Under the pieces are notes generated by a model. That model searched no databases, was not told where the DNA came from, and was given only the letters and a program-made list of their open reading frames with translations. DNA of 26,150 nucleotides from Colimorpha sp045640985 (GTDB lineage Bacteria; Bacteroidota; Bacteroidia; Bacteroidales; P3), in the NCBI GenBank assembly GCA_045640985.1, contig JAZUFZ010000036.1, positions 1 through 26,150 of the forward strand. The letters run 5' to 3'. This document shows positions 8,838 through 17,130 of the stretch, piece by piece. How positions within the stretch are numbered: the stretch's first letter is position 1; every line of letters begins with the position of its first letter. Position numbers and translations under genes: made by a program.

Positions 8838-8898
8838 ACTTACAAATGTCTATATTACAACAGGAAAACGGCTCTTGAGAAGGAACGGTCTCTATGAG

Positions 8899-8916
8899 TT
8901 TGACCCGTGGGTCAAA
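8899..8916. promoter_or_regulatory. Operator-like dyad 1
   Basis: TTTGACCCGTGGGTCAAA is a perfect inverted repeat with 8-base arms and a 2-base centre. A near copy occurs 117 bases further on. No regulator is known to me for it. It could be a protein-binding site or a short RNA hairpin; there is no T-run next to it. Confidence 0.45.
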
Positions 8917-8956
8917 GAACGGGAGCAAAGACTGCCATGCAGGCTCTTCCGAGACG

Positions 8957-8977
8957 AGAAAACCCTCCTTCGGGAGG
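8957..8977 (-). terminator. Possible weak terminator of the murF transcript
   Basis: Read on the - strand, CCTCC-CGAA-GGAGG is followed by GTTTTC. The stem is only 5 bp and lies about 100 bases after the murF stop. The same hairpin on the + strand has a C(UUCG)G loop. Nothing better is seen downstream of murF. Confidence 0.35.
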
Positions 8978-9015
8978 TCATAAACCCCTCTTGAAGAAAA
9001 TCAAATAAGCATGAA

Positions 9016-9034
9016 TTTGAACCGGTGGGTCAAA
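9016..9034. promoter_or_regulatory. Operator-like dyad 2
   Basis: TTTGAACCGGTGGGTCAAA has the same arms as dyad 1 with one mismatch and a 3-base centre. It lies 45 bases beyond the murF stop codon. Having the same dyad twice in one gap favours a purpose over chance, but the role is unknown. Confidence 0.4.
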
Positions 9035-9078
9035 GACTGTCTCTTGAAAATGAAACCTTTTATTTGATTACAAACGAA

Positions 9079-10374
9079 CTACAGAACGTCCGCGAGAAGC
9101 CACATCTTCGTGCCGTTGCTGCCTTTCAACAGTATGGTTGCACCGTCAAGCGGATGTGCCTGGAAATAATCTGCGGCTTCCCCGCTCGTTTCAAAACGAT
9201 AGACCTCACAACTTGGGGACTTTACATCTTCCCAGTTTTTTCCAACCAGCACCAAGGAATTCAAACCAATTGTCAAAGCCTGTTCCAGCACATTCCGGTG
9301 TTCGGCCTCACTTTCGGCTCCGAGTTCCTTCATCTCGCCCAGCATCGCGACTTTGCAGGAGCCGTCCATACCTGCAAAATTCTCAAGCGAAACTTTCATG
9401 CTTGAAGGATTGGCGTTGTAGCAGTCCATCACCAGCCGGTTACGGGAAGTCTGCTTGAACTGTGAACGGTTGTTCTGTGGCACGTATGATTCAAGGGCCT
9501 CCTTGATGTCAAACATTTCTACACCGAGTCTCCGACCCACACATACAGCCGCCATCGCATTGGCAAAATTATAATTGCCTATCAGATGTGTCTGTATATT
9601 ATAGACGTTATCCCCTTCTTCTACATAGAATTTCATCTCAGGATTACTGCCAAGACAATGCCCTTTTACCGTCCCGTTTTCGCCATAGGTATAGCGATAG
9701 GGAACAATCTGGGATTCCTGCATCAGCCGTTCATTTGAAGCATCTACGAATACCGTTCCGCCCTTTCCTGCAAGATGACGGTAGAGCGCCGTCTTCGTAT
9801 TCACTACTCCTTCAAAGCCGCCGAAACCTTCCAAATGTGCCTTTCCAACATTGGTTATCACGCCCATATCAGGGTCTGATATTCTGCAAAGGTCAGCAAT
9901 CTCCCCCGGATGGTTGGCGCCCATCTCCACGATTGCAATCTCAGCATCCTTAGGAATACTCAATATCGTGAGTGGAACCCCTAAATGATTGTTGTGGTTT
10001 CCAACCGTGGCACAGGTCTTATATTTTCTACTCAGGACCGCGTACATCAATTCCTTGGTTGTGGTCTTTCCGTTAGTACCCGTTATCCCAATAAAGGGGA
10101 TCTTCAGATCTTTGCGATAAAAGATTGCCAGTTGCTGCAACATTCCCAGCACATCCGGCGTCACTACACAACGCGGATCTCCTTTGTAGGCCTCATTTTC
10201 GGTCACACACATAGCGGCCCCTTTTTCCAGAGCCTGTCCGACAAACTCTCCGGCATCAAAATTCTCACCCTTGAAAGCGAAAAACACACAGCCATTCTCA
10301 ATAATCCGGCTATCGGTGAATATTTTACCCGAAGCCTTGAAGGCTTCATACAAACGATTGATTTCTGTAGTCAT
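9079..10374 (-). CDS. murF: UDP-N-acetylmuramoyl-tripeptide--D-alanyl-D-alanine ligase
   Basis: Adds D-Ala-D-Ala to UDP-MurNAc-tripeptide, the last cytoplasmic step of peptidoglycan precursor synthesis. The 431-aa protein has the Mur-ligase layout: an N-terminal UDP-substrate domain (TDSRIIENGCVFFAFKGENF), the ATP loop GITGTNGKTTT (96-106), the central-domain motif VEMGANHPGEIADL with ITNVGKAHLEGFG, and C-terminal residues DCYNANPSSM and LLKGSNGTKM. The length is usual for MurF. It is not in a division/cell-wall cluster here. It lies 43 bases after a surface lipoprotein gene and is probably the last gene of a three-gene transcript. Confidence 0.96.
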   Translation of the reverse strand: MTTEINRLYEAFKASGKIFTDSRIIENGCVFFAFKGENFDAGEFVGQALEKGAAMCVTENEAYKGDPRCVVTPDVLGMLQQLAIFYRKDLKIPFIGITGTNGKTTTKELMYAVLSRKYKTCATVGNHNNHLGVPLTILSIPKDAEIAIVEMGANHPGEIADLCRISDPDMGVITNVGKAHLEGFGGFEGVVNTKTALYRHLAGKGGTVFVDASNERLMQESQIVPYRYTYGENGTVKGHCLGSNPEMKFYVEEGDNVYNIQTHLIGNYNFANAMAAVCVGRRLGVEMFDIKEALESYVPQNNRSQFKQTSRNRLVMDCYNANPSSMKVSLENFAGMDGSCKVAMLGEMKELGAESEAEHRNVLEQALTIGLNSLVLVGKNWEDVKSPSCEVYRFETSGEAADYFQAHPLDGATILLKGSNGTKMWLLADVL

Positions 10375-10417
10375 AATAAATTAATTCTTTTCATTTTCAT
10401 AGTTTCTCCCGCAAAAC

Positions 10418-11776
10418 TTACCGCAAATCGTAATAAACCCTGCCATTAAACTCGCTATTCCAACTGCTGTAATCACTTCCCTTCTTCACATGAAGTGAAG
10501 AACCATCAGCAATACTACCAAACGCAGCATATCCAAGAACTGGCGCCACAAGAGCATAACAGTTTACAGTAGCCAATGTAGCACATCCCCAGAATGCATA
10601 TTCACCCATAGTACTAAGATTTTTAGGGAACGTAATGCTGGCAAGCCTGCTACACCCTTTGAACGAATAATCACCTATGGTCATAAGCGTGGATGGAAAA
10701 TTCACGGATGTGAGTTCTGTACAACCTTCGAAAGCATGTTGTCCGATTGAAACCAACCCTTTGGCGAATCTCACACTATCCAGACTGGTACACGAACGGA
10801 AAGCGAATTCTGACACCGAATCCATTCCGGCAGGAAACGTAATACCCGTGAGGTTTGTGATTCCCTCAAACGCATGTTCACCTATTGCACCCACAGGCCC
10901 CGAGAAAGTCAATACTCCATGTCCATCACGATACGTATTATTCAATAGCATTGTGCCGAACCCCTGTTCATAATTAGGCATAATCGTACTGCCATCACTG
11001 GTAGTGTACCATATTTCTTTGGAGAGAGGGGCATATTGCACCCGTTCAGCATCTTTCACAGGGAAAGTTACCTGGTGTATCTCATTTGGTAATATAGTTA
11101 TTGTATGGTTTTGCTGCGTCATACTGTAACAATAACTATCATCATACACTTGGATATTCATCCGGGCATCAACACAATAAGGTATCACGATATAAAAGAG
11201 TCTCCTGCTGTTTGCCTCTACCAGTTCACCATCACAAAGCAGTTGGGGATGAACCCCGTCTCCGTATGTGAGTTCCATACCATTCATATCCTGTAACATA
11301 ATACGTTGGATATGCATATCATTGTCCGTTGTGTTATTAATGACCACAGCTAACAGGGCATTATGATTATGAAATTTCAGTGTGGAACCTTGAAACATAG
11401 ATGCCGCCATCAGACCATCTACCACCTGTTCTCCAAACGCATTCTCCCGATAATGCTGAACAATCTGGGCATGCGCACTGTAGTATGGTTCGATCAAATC
11501 GGCACACCGGGCAGGATACCATGCGTGATAATAATCAGCCTCTGCAACGTCATTTATGTACGCCGTATGGGTAACAGGATCCACAGACACCACATAATCC
11601 ACGCCGTTTATACTTACCGAATCACCATCATCCCACACCGAATAATGAGCCTCATCAATATGGACCTTGGACTGTGTGACGTAGTCTCCTGCAACCAGAA
11701 TTAAGACGTTACGTTCCTTCTGACAGGCGCACAACACCAACACTAACATTACCGCATATAGCAGACATTTCTTCAT
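10418..11776 (-). CDS. Lipoprotein with fimbrillin-like N-terminus and BspA-type leucine-rich repeats
   Basis: Predicted outer-membrane or surface lipoprotein. The chosen ATG (11776) gives MKKCLLYAVMLVLVLCAC, a signal peptide ending in a lipobox-like LCAC; a TTG three codons upstream is less likely. Residues about 30-230 resemble Mfa/FimA-like fimbrillins: VWDDGDSVSING, YHAWYPA, a run ending in MAAS, then KFHNHNALLAVVI. Residues about 290-410 hold at least four BspA-type (LRR_5) repeats of about 23 residues, with cores such as IGEHAFEGITNLTGITFP and IGDYSFKGCSRLASITFP. Such repeats serve adhesion in related bacteria. It starts 14 bases after the decarboxylase gene. The fimbrillin assignment is by pattern only; the binding target is unknown. 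Confidence 0.78.
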   Translation of the reverse strand: MKKCLLYAVMLVLVLCACQKERNVLILVAGDYVTQSKVHIDEAHYSVWDDGDSVSINGVDYVVSVDPVTHTAYINDVAEADYYHAWYPARCADLIEPYYSAHAQIVQHYRENAFGEQVVDGLMAASMFQGSTLKFHNHNALLAVVINNTTDNDMHIQRIMLQDMNGMELTYGDGVHPQLLCDGELVEANSRRLFYIVIPYCVDARMNIQVYDDSYCYSMTQQNHTITILPNEIHQVTFPVKDAERVQYAPLSKEIWYTTSDGSTIMPNYEQGFGTMLLNNTYRDGHGVLTFSGPVGAIGEHAFEGITNLTGITFPAGMDSVSEFAFRSCTSLDSVRFAKGLVSIGQHAFEGCTELTSVNFPSTLMTIGDYSFKGCSRLASITFPKNLSTMGEYAFWGCATLATVNCYALVAPVLGYAAFGSIADGSSLHVKKGSDYSSWNSEFNGRVYYDLR

Positions 11777-11790
11777 AACGATCAAAACTT

Positions 11791-13191
11791 TCAGTAACCG
11801 AGGATTTTCAGCATGGACTTATGACTTTGCTCTTTCGCAAAGAGTTTTGTGGTATATTCACCATTTTCATCCTTGTCTATAATAATATGTTTGGGTGCGG
11901 GAATAAGACAGTGCTGAATGCCGCCATATCCCCCAATACTCTCCTGATAAGCACCGGTGTGGAAGAATCCGATATAGAGAGGTTCATCCTTCTGGAGTTT
12001 GGGCAGGAAGATAGCATTGGCATGAGAATCGGCATTGTAGTAGTCCTCCGAATCACAAGTGAGTCCCCCAAGGAAGACCCGTTGATACTCGCAATTCCAA
12101 TGATTTATAGGAAGCATAATGAAACGCTGGTTGATGCCCCAAGTATCAGGTAAAGTCGTGATAAAAGAGCTGTCGATCATATACCATAACTCACGGTCAT
12201 TCTGCTGCTTCTGGTCAAGGATACTGTAGAGGGTTGCGCCACTTTCGCCTACAGTAAAGGAACCGAATTCACTAAAAATATTGGGTTCTGGAACCCCTCT
12301 GAGGGCACAGATGTTCTTGATCTGAGCCAAGAGTTCTTCCGCCATATACTCATAATCATAGTTTGAAGCAAGAGAATTCTTAATGGGGAAACCGCCTCCG
12401 ATGTTAAGACTATCAAGTTCCGGACATACACGCTTGAGATCGCAATAAACATTCACACACTTGGAAAGTTCATTCCAGTAATAGGCTGTGTCGCGGATGC
12501 CCGTGTTGATGAAGAAATGAAGCATCTTGAACGTGAACTTGGGATTGTTCTTGATCTGATCCTCATAAAAACTAACAATGTCATTATAGCGGATTCCAAG
12601 ACGCGACGTATAGAAATCGAACTTAGGTTCCTCTTCTGCAGCGATACGGATGCCGATTTTCATCGGTACATCAGGATTTGAGAGTAGCTCATCGAGCATA
12701 TAGTATTCGTTCTTGTTGTCAAGAATAGGAACCACATTATGAAAGCCATCCGAATACAGCGATGCAATATTCTCGACATACTGCTGCTTCTTATATCCGT
12801 TACAAACAATGAATATATCTTTATCAACCAGGCCTTGAGCATAAAGTTCCTGTATGAGATTGATATCAAAAGCGGATGATGTCTCAAGATTAATATCATT
12901 TTTGAGTGCTTCCTCAAGCACGAATGAAAAATGACTACTTTTTGTGCAATAACAATAATTATAAGATCCTTGATAATCTATCTTCGCAATAGCAACATTA
13001 AAAAGCCGGCGCGCACGCTGTATCTGCGAAGTAATCTTAGGCAGGTAAGTAATCTTGAGCGGAGTCCCGTACTGCTTGATAATTTCCATTAAAGGGATGT
13101 CATGAAAGTAAAGTTCACCATCCTCCGTACGGAATTCATCCTGTGGAAAATCAAATGTTTGGTCAATCAGATCATAATATTTATTCTTCAT
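11791..13191 (-). CDS. Fold-type III PLP decarboxylase, probably arginine decarboxylase-like
   Basis: Likely makes agmatine or another polyamine precursor by decarboxylating a basic amino acid. The 466-aa protein has the alanine-racemase-like barrel of Orn/DAP/Arg decarboxylases. YCYCTKSS holds the expected PLP lysine (Lys84). GIRIAAEEEPKFDFYTSRLGI is the conserved middle block, GGGFPI (265-270) the phosphate-binding glycine loop, TCDSEDY (Cys379, Asp380) the catalytic pair from the second subunit, and TGAYQ (412-416) the closing motif. The usual HFHIGSQ-like block reads HFFINTG here (about 225-231). It is shorter than classical SpeA (about 630 aa), so substrate assignment needs caution. It is the first gene behind a good promoter and probably leads the lipoprotein and murF. 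Confidence 0.8.
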   Translation of the reverse strand: MKNKYYDLIDQTFDFPQDEFRTEDGELYFHDIPLMEIIKQYGTPLKITYLPKITSQIQRARRLFNVAIAKIDYQGSYNYCYCTKSSHFSFVLEEALKNDINLETSSAFDINLIQELYAQGLVDKDIFIVCNGYKKQQYVENIASLYSDGFHNVVPILDNKNEYYMLDELLSNPDVPMKIGIRIAAEEEPKFDFYTSRLGIRYNDIVSFYEDQIKNNPKFTFKMLHFFINTGIRDTAYYWNELSKCVNVYCDLKRVCPELDSLNIGGGFPIKNSLASNYDYEYMAEELLAQIKNICALRGVPEPNIFSEFGSFTVGESGATLYSILDQKQQNDRELWYMIDSSFITTLPDTWGINQRFIMLPINHWNCEYQRVFLGGLTCDSEDYYNADSHANAIFLPKLQKDEPLYIGFFHTGAYQESIGGYGGIQHCLIPAPKHIIIDKDENGEYTTKLFAKEQSHKSMLKILGY

Positions 13192-13208
13192 ATCGATTAG
13201 TTTTAATT

Positions 13209-13256
13209 AATCCAACTCAGTTATATTATAAATTTATGAGCAATCCAGCTCAGTCA
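13209..13256. promoter_or_regulatory. Imperfect direct repeat in the decarboxylase leader
   Basis: aatccaactcagtta (13209-13223) and aatccagctcagtca (13242-13256) differ at two of 15 bases and start 33 bases apart, about three helical turns. Both lie between the inferred transcription start and the decarboxylase ATG. They could be operator sites; no regulator is identified. Confidence 0.35.
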
Positions 13257-13265
13257 AATCCGATG

Positions 13266-13300
13266 CAAAAATACAAAGAATATTCAATAAATCCGACAAA
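13266..13300 (-). promoter_or_regulatory. Promoter of the decarboxylase-lipoprotein-murF unit
   Basis: On the - strand, TTTG (13300-13297) and TATTTTTG (13273-13266) match the Bacteroidetes -33 and -7 elements, with a 23-base spacer. The site sits between a terminator and the gene start, with an inferred leader of about 65 bases. Confidence 0.6.
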
Positions 13301-13327
13301 AACGAACAACATTTTTTACACACACAT

Positions 13328-13366
13328 AAAAATTAATGAGCAGAATAGAAACATCCTGCTCATTAA
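13328..13366 (-). terminator. Intrinsic terminator of the large operon
   Basis: On the - strand TTAATGAGCAG pairs perfectly over 11 bases with CTGCTCATTAA, followed by TTTTTA. It lies 19 bases after the protease stop codon and ends the operon that begins near 23115. Confidence 0.88.
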
Positions 13367-13385
13367 CAACAACTTAATATCTGTA

Positions 13386-15734
13386 TCATTCTTTAACTAT
13401 TACCTTATCAAAAGTATCATTACGTGTAATAGCTTTCATATAATAAATACCTTTCGCGAGGTTTGAAAGAGAAATTCTACAAAAATCATCTTGAACCATA
13501 ATATTTTCCACCAGTATTCCAGAAGCATTATAGAGCATTACTCTAACAAGCTCAGGGCTTCTAATCTCCACGTAATCACGGGCTGGATTAGGAGCTACAG
13601 AAAGTTTCCCCTCAGCGACATCCTGGACACCTACAGAATGCAGATCAAGTGTACGGAAAGCCGTCTTATACCCCATACTGGAAACTGCAAGTTCATAGTT
13701 ACCAGACTCAGGATTGGGAATTTCCAACTGAGCAAATCCCGTAAAATCGGCAAATGCTGCCGTTTGAACCAATCCATCTTTAGTTAGTGCAACATAACCA
13801 TAAGGAATTGTCTGAACAGTGAATGATGGATTTTCAACAGTAAGACCTGCCCGATTGATCGTCACATACATATCTTGTGGTTGGGTAAGATACGGCTGAA
13901 CCGAGGGATCACCCATAATATGATATATCTCCCAATAATATTCTTTCAAATCGGAATTAGAACCTTGAACCGCCATATTGCCAGCCATCATAATTGCACC
14001 TACAGAGGTAGCCCAGTCGGACTGGTTCTCATTGTGGATATGAAACAACTGATCATACATACCCAAACGGTTGGAATTATACTGGAACTGCGTGGTGGAA
14101 TTAATGGATGAACGATATCCGGCAGACCAATAAACATCTTCATTCCAATAGGTATAGTTAGAACCTCCGATATAATTGACAGCTCCACAATACCCATCCT
14201 TCCGCAACAGGGATTCACCAAAACAAACGCTATGCTCGTCAAACTTATTGGAGAGGCAGCAGTTGCCAATCATAAGGCCAAACTTCTTGGTGTTGGTCAT
14301 AGATGCCACATTGGAGGTAGTAAACTCTGGATCAGTCCACTTATTAATGTCCCCATGTGCTGAATAATTAATCAAACCGGCACCCACACTATATTGTTCT
14401 GCCACTTGGGATCTAGAATTATTACGATAAACCGTAAGGTTTTCCATAGAAGGCGTATTGGTATTGCTTGGGTTGTTCTTGAAATAAACAATAGAAGCAT
14501 ATCCATTATTACTATTCACATAATTGCGAGCGATATAGTCCATTGTCGGATCGGCATATTCATAGCCGAAGTCACCCGTGCGGCCGCCGTCTCTACCGGC
14601 TACAAGCACGGCATTATCGAGAAATGAAGGATCTGGAAAGGTGTATTGCTCATACATGAGCGTTTTTTCAATCTGAGGCATCAATTGTGCAGTATTTTCG
14701 GCGGAAAAACGGCCATAGTAACAGTCTGGAAGATTGTCACCATCAGACCAGGTAGCATAGTAGAGGTCAGTTGGATGATGCTCTTCGTACCAGTAAGCAT
14801 CGGCTGGATGCTGATCGTCACAGGCTGGAATCTGTTTCACATCACCGACAATCAACACAAAAGTTGGTGCAGGATTTTCAATGGTAGCCTCAGTATATTG
14901 TCTTTTAAGATAGGCTGCGATAGATTGTTTGGTGCGTCCCATCTCAGGATTATTATTCAAAACCACATCGACACGGAAACCTTTACGTCGTTTCCAAGCA
15001 ACATACTCACTGATATTGTTACGGAAAGTACTGTCGCTGACTATAAGCATACGCACTGGTGCGGAATTGGATACGCTCTTGCAAGAGAAATGATTCAAGG
15101 TGTTAGCACAAGGCTTGAAGGCATCCGAATGGTAAAGTTGTTTCATACGTTCAGTAGCGGAAACATCTGAATCTTCAAACAGTACTTCAACAACTGCCTT
15201 TCGACAAACAATAATAGTTGAGGTTTGGGGATTATAACGTACAGGAGAAACCACCAGACGTCCAAGAATAACATCACGTGCAATGCCATAATACTCAAAA
15301 CGAGCGAGGTCAAAACCAAAATATTCATCTTGACCATATATATCTTCATTCACGACGAGCGGATGAAAGGCCGTATCGGACTTACTACGCGATGGCTGAG
15401 CAGGATATAGAGGAATATCCGAGCCAAGGCTCATTGTGTCATACTCTACCTGAAGAACATTCACTTTCACCTGACTACATACAGGAATTTCAATCATAGT
15501 TCCGCCCACGGGAATGGATGGTGCTCCGACCTGCGTTGCCAGAAGGTAACCGGGCATGTCAAGGAGGGCATATTTTGTATCTTGACAAGAGACCTCTGAA
15601 ACCGTGAAGTCAGGGGTAACAACATCTACGAGAAGATGATTATAATCATTTTCAAGAAGCGAAATGTTTGCTGTTTGAGAATGTAAATGAAACAACGGGA
15701 ATAAAAGAAATGCTAAAATATATAATTTCTTCAT
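13386..15734 (-). CDS. Gingipain-like (C25) cysteine protease with type IX secretion C-terminal domain
   Basis: Predicted secreted or surface-anchored peptidase of 782 aa. MKKLYILAFLLFPLFHLHSQ is a signal peptide. A propeptide-like beta region (about 25-220) is followed by the C25 domain: FVLIVGDVKQIP (about 292-303), the catalytic histidine in SAHGD (His460) and the cysteine in NCCLSNKF (Cys493 by alignment to gingipains, with a second cysteine 11 residues on, as in RgpB). The last about 80 residues (VAPNPARDYVEI, VMLYNASG, LSNLAKGIYYMKA, ending KVIVKE) are a typical type A sorting domain read by the PorSS/T9SS. The substrate is unknown. It follows the pseudouridine synthase gene by 17 bases and ends the operon. 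It is much shorter than PorU (about 1150 aa), so it is not the sortase. Confidence 0.9.
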   Translation of the reverse strand: MKKLYILAFLLFPLFHLHSQTANISLLENDYNHLLVDVVTPDFTVSEVSCQDTKYALLDMPGYLLATQVGAPSIPVGGTMIEIPVCSQVKVNVLQVEYDTMSLGSDIPLYPAQPSRSKSDTAFHPLVVNEDIYGQDEYFGFDLARFEYYGIARDVILGRLVVSPVRYNPQTSTIIVCRKAVVEVLFEDSDVSATERMKQLYHSDAFKPCANTLNHFSCKSVSNSAPVRMLIVSDSTFRNNISEYVAWKRRKGFRVDVVLNNNPEMGRTKQSIAAYLKRQYTEATIENPAPTFVLIVGDVKQIPACDDQHPADAYWYEEHHPTDLYYATWSDGDNLPDCYYGRFSAENTAQLMPQIEKTLMYEQYTFPDPSFLDNAVLVAGRDGGRTGDFGYEYADPTMDYIARNYVNSNNGYASIVYFKNNPSNTNTPSMENLTVYRNNSRSQVAEQYSVGAGLINYSAHGDINKWTDPEFTTSNVASMTNTKKFGLMIGNCCLSNKFDEHSVCFGESLLRKDGYCGAVNYIGGSNYTYWNEDVYWSAGYRSSINSTTQFQYNSNRLGMYDQLFHIHNENQSDWATSVGAIMMAGNMAVQGSNSDLKEYYWEIYHIMGDPSVQPYLTQPQDMYVTINRAGLTVENPSFTVQTIPYGYVALTKDGLVQTAAFADFTGFAQLEIPNPESGNYELAVSSMGYKTAFRTLDLHSVGVQDVAEGKLSVAPNPARDYVEIRSPELVRVMLYNASGILVENIMVQDDFCRISLSNLAKGIYYMKAITRNDTFDKVIVKE

Positions 15735-15751
15735 GTTGTATAGTTTTTATA

Positions 15752-16474
15752 TTATAAATCTATATTATTAGTACCTATATCTGGTATATTATTGTATGTA
15801 TCTTTGAAAATATCGAAATCCTTAGGTGCGGGAGCCACCACTTTACACCACTCCTTCTTGACGGGATGTAGAAATTCCAGTTCCCGAGCGTGAAGACTGA
15901 TGCTTCCATCTGCGTTGCTACGGGGAGCGCCATACTTGAGGTCACCTTTGATGGGGCAACCAAGATGAGCAAGTTGGCAACGTATCTGATGATGCCGTCC
16001 GGTATGAAGATTTACTTCAATGAGATGATACCCCCCACGAGAGGTTGAAATCATCTTGTAATCAAGAATTGCCAATTGTGCATTAGGATGCGAGGAATTT
16101 ACGATAAAAGACTTATTTAACGCCTCTTTTCGATACATCCACTCTTCAAGATGGCCTTCTGACATTGGTGGGAGCTCCTTGGTAATCGCCCAATAAGTCT
16201 TTTTCAATTCATGATTTTTCACAGCCTCATTCATCCGGGAAAGAGCCTTGCTTGTTTTGGCGAACATAACAGCACCTGAAACCGGACGATCCAACCGGTG
16301 AATAACCCCACAGAATACATTACCCGATTTATGGTCGCGAATCTTAAGAAACTCCTTAATTTCATCAGCCATGGAGATATCACCCGTTTTGTCCCCCTGC
16401 ACAATCTGTCCAGAACGTTTATTGATAATAATCAAATGATTATCCTCGAACAATATTTGATCTGTAGATATCAT
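15752..16474 (-). CDS. RluA-family pseudouridine synthase
   Basis: Converts a specific uridine in rRNA or tRNA to pseudouridine. The 240-aa protein has the catalytic motif HRLDRPVSGAVMFAKT starting at His59, with Asp62 as the nucleophile. It also has the RluA-family block HTGRHHQIRCQLAHLGCPIKGD (positions 157-178) and a late SLHA box (193-196). There is no N-terminal S4 RNA-binding domain, so it resembles short RluA/TruC-like members rather than RluD. The start codon overlaps the psd stop by four bases (ATGA), indicating translational coupling. The target base cannot be read from the sequence. Confidence 0.9.
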   Translation of the reverse strand: MISTDQILFEDNHLIIINKRSGQIVQGDKTGDISMADEIKEFLKIRDHKSGNVFCGVIHRLDRPVSGAVMFAKTSKALSRMNEAVKNHELKKTYWAITKELPPMSEGHLEEWMYRKEALNKSFIVNSSHPNAQLAILDYKMISTSRGGYHLIEVNLHTGRHHQIRCQLAHLGCPIKGDLKYGAPRSNADGSISLHARELEFLHPVKKEWCKVVAPAPKDFDIFKDTYNNIPDIGTNNIDL

Positions 16475-17130
16475 TTAATGATGGCTATTGGAGAAATTGC
16501 ATTACGTACCACATCCTGTAAATCTACGCACATTTCAAAACTCTTTGGAACAAAGATATCCACACGGGAGCCGAATTTAATGAAACCCATCTCCTGGTTT
16601 TGTTTCACACGCTCACCCTCTCGGGCATAGCAGACAATCCGTCGCGCCATAACACCCGCCACCTGTCGAAGAAGTATCTTCTGATTATTATCTAACCTGA
16701 TACCTACTGAAGATCGCTCATTCAACGTTGAAGACTTGGGATAGGACGCCACGAAATAATTTCCACGATGATATTTCACATATTCAACCACTCCACTCAC
16801 AGGATATCTATTCACATGCACATCAGTTGCACTCATAAAGATACTAATCTGCAAACACTCACCTTTGATATACTCCTTCTCTTCTACCTCTTCAATCGTA
16901 ACAATGGTTCCGTCAGCCGGTGCAATCACCTGCATTTCATCTTCGGTAAATATTCGCCTGGGCATACGAAAAAACATACATACCGCTACCACAAACAGCA
17001 ACAGTATAGTCATAAAAAGATAATGGAAAAAGGTCCAATGCTGGACCATAAATATCATGGCCGCATATATTATCAATACAACAGCCGATACCCAGAAACA
17101 GATTTTTTTACCTTCTTTGTGAAATTTCAT
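16471..17130 (-). CDS. psd: Phosphatidylserine decarboxylase, short type
   Basis: Makes phosphatidylethanolamine from phosphatidylserine at the inner membrane, using a self-generated pyruvoyl group. The 219-aa proenzyme starts with two hydrophobic segments (about 11-29 and 34-55). It then has APADGTIV (70-77), DVHVNRYPVSGVV (103-115) and the cleavage site IKFGSRVD: self-cleavage between Gly187 and Ser188 would give a short alpha chain of about 32 residues. The size and the FGS site fit the archaeal-type, short Psd subgroup rather than the about 300-aa E. coli type. It overlaps cdsA by four bases upstream and the RluA-family gene by four bases downstream. The preceding cdsA supplies CDP-diacylglycerol for the same pathway. 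Confidence 0.93.
   Translation of the reverse strand: MKFHKEGKKICFWVSAVVLIIYAAMIFMVQHWTFFHYLFMTILLLFVVAVCMFFRMPRRIFTEDEMQVIAPADGTIVTIEEVEEKEYIKGECLQISIFMSATDVHVNRYPVSGVVEYVKYHRGNYFVASYPKSSTLNERSSVGIRLDNNQKILLRQVAGVMARRIVCYAREGERVKQNQEMGFIKFGSRVDIFVPKSFEMCVDLQDVVRNAISPIAIIK

Larger units (their letters stand above)
8611..9078. other. Gene-free gap between purL and murF
   Basis: No supported coding region. It contains the second 119-bp repeat element (8719-8837), two related dyads (8899-8916 and 9016-9034) and a short hairpin with a UUCG-type loop (8964-8977). The two flanking transcription units converge here. Confidence 0.65.
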
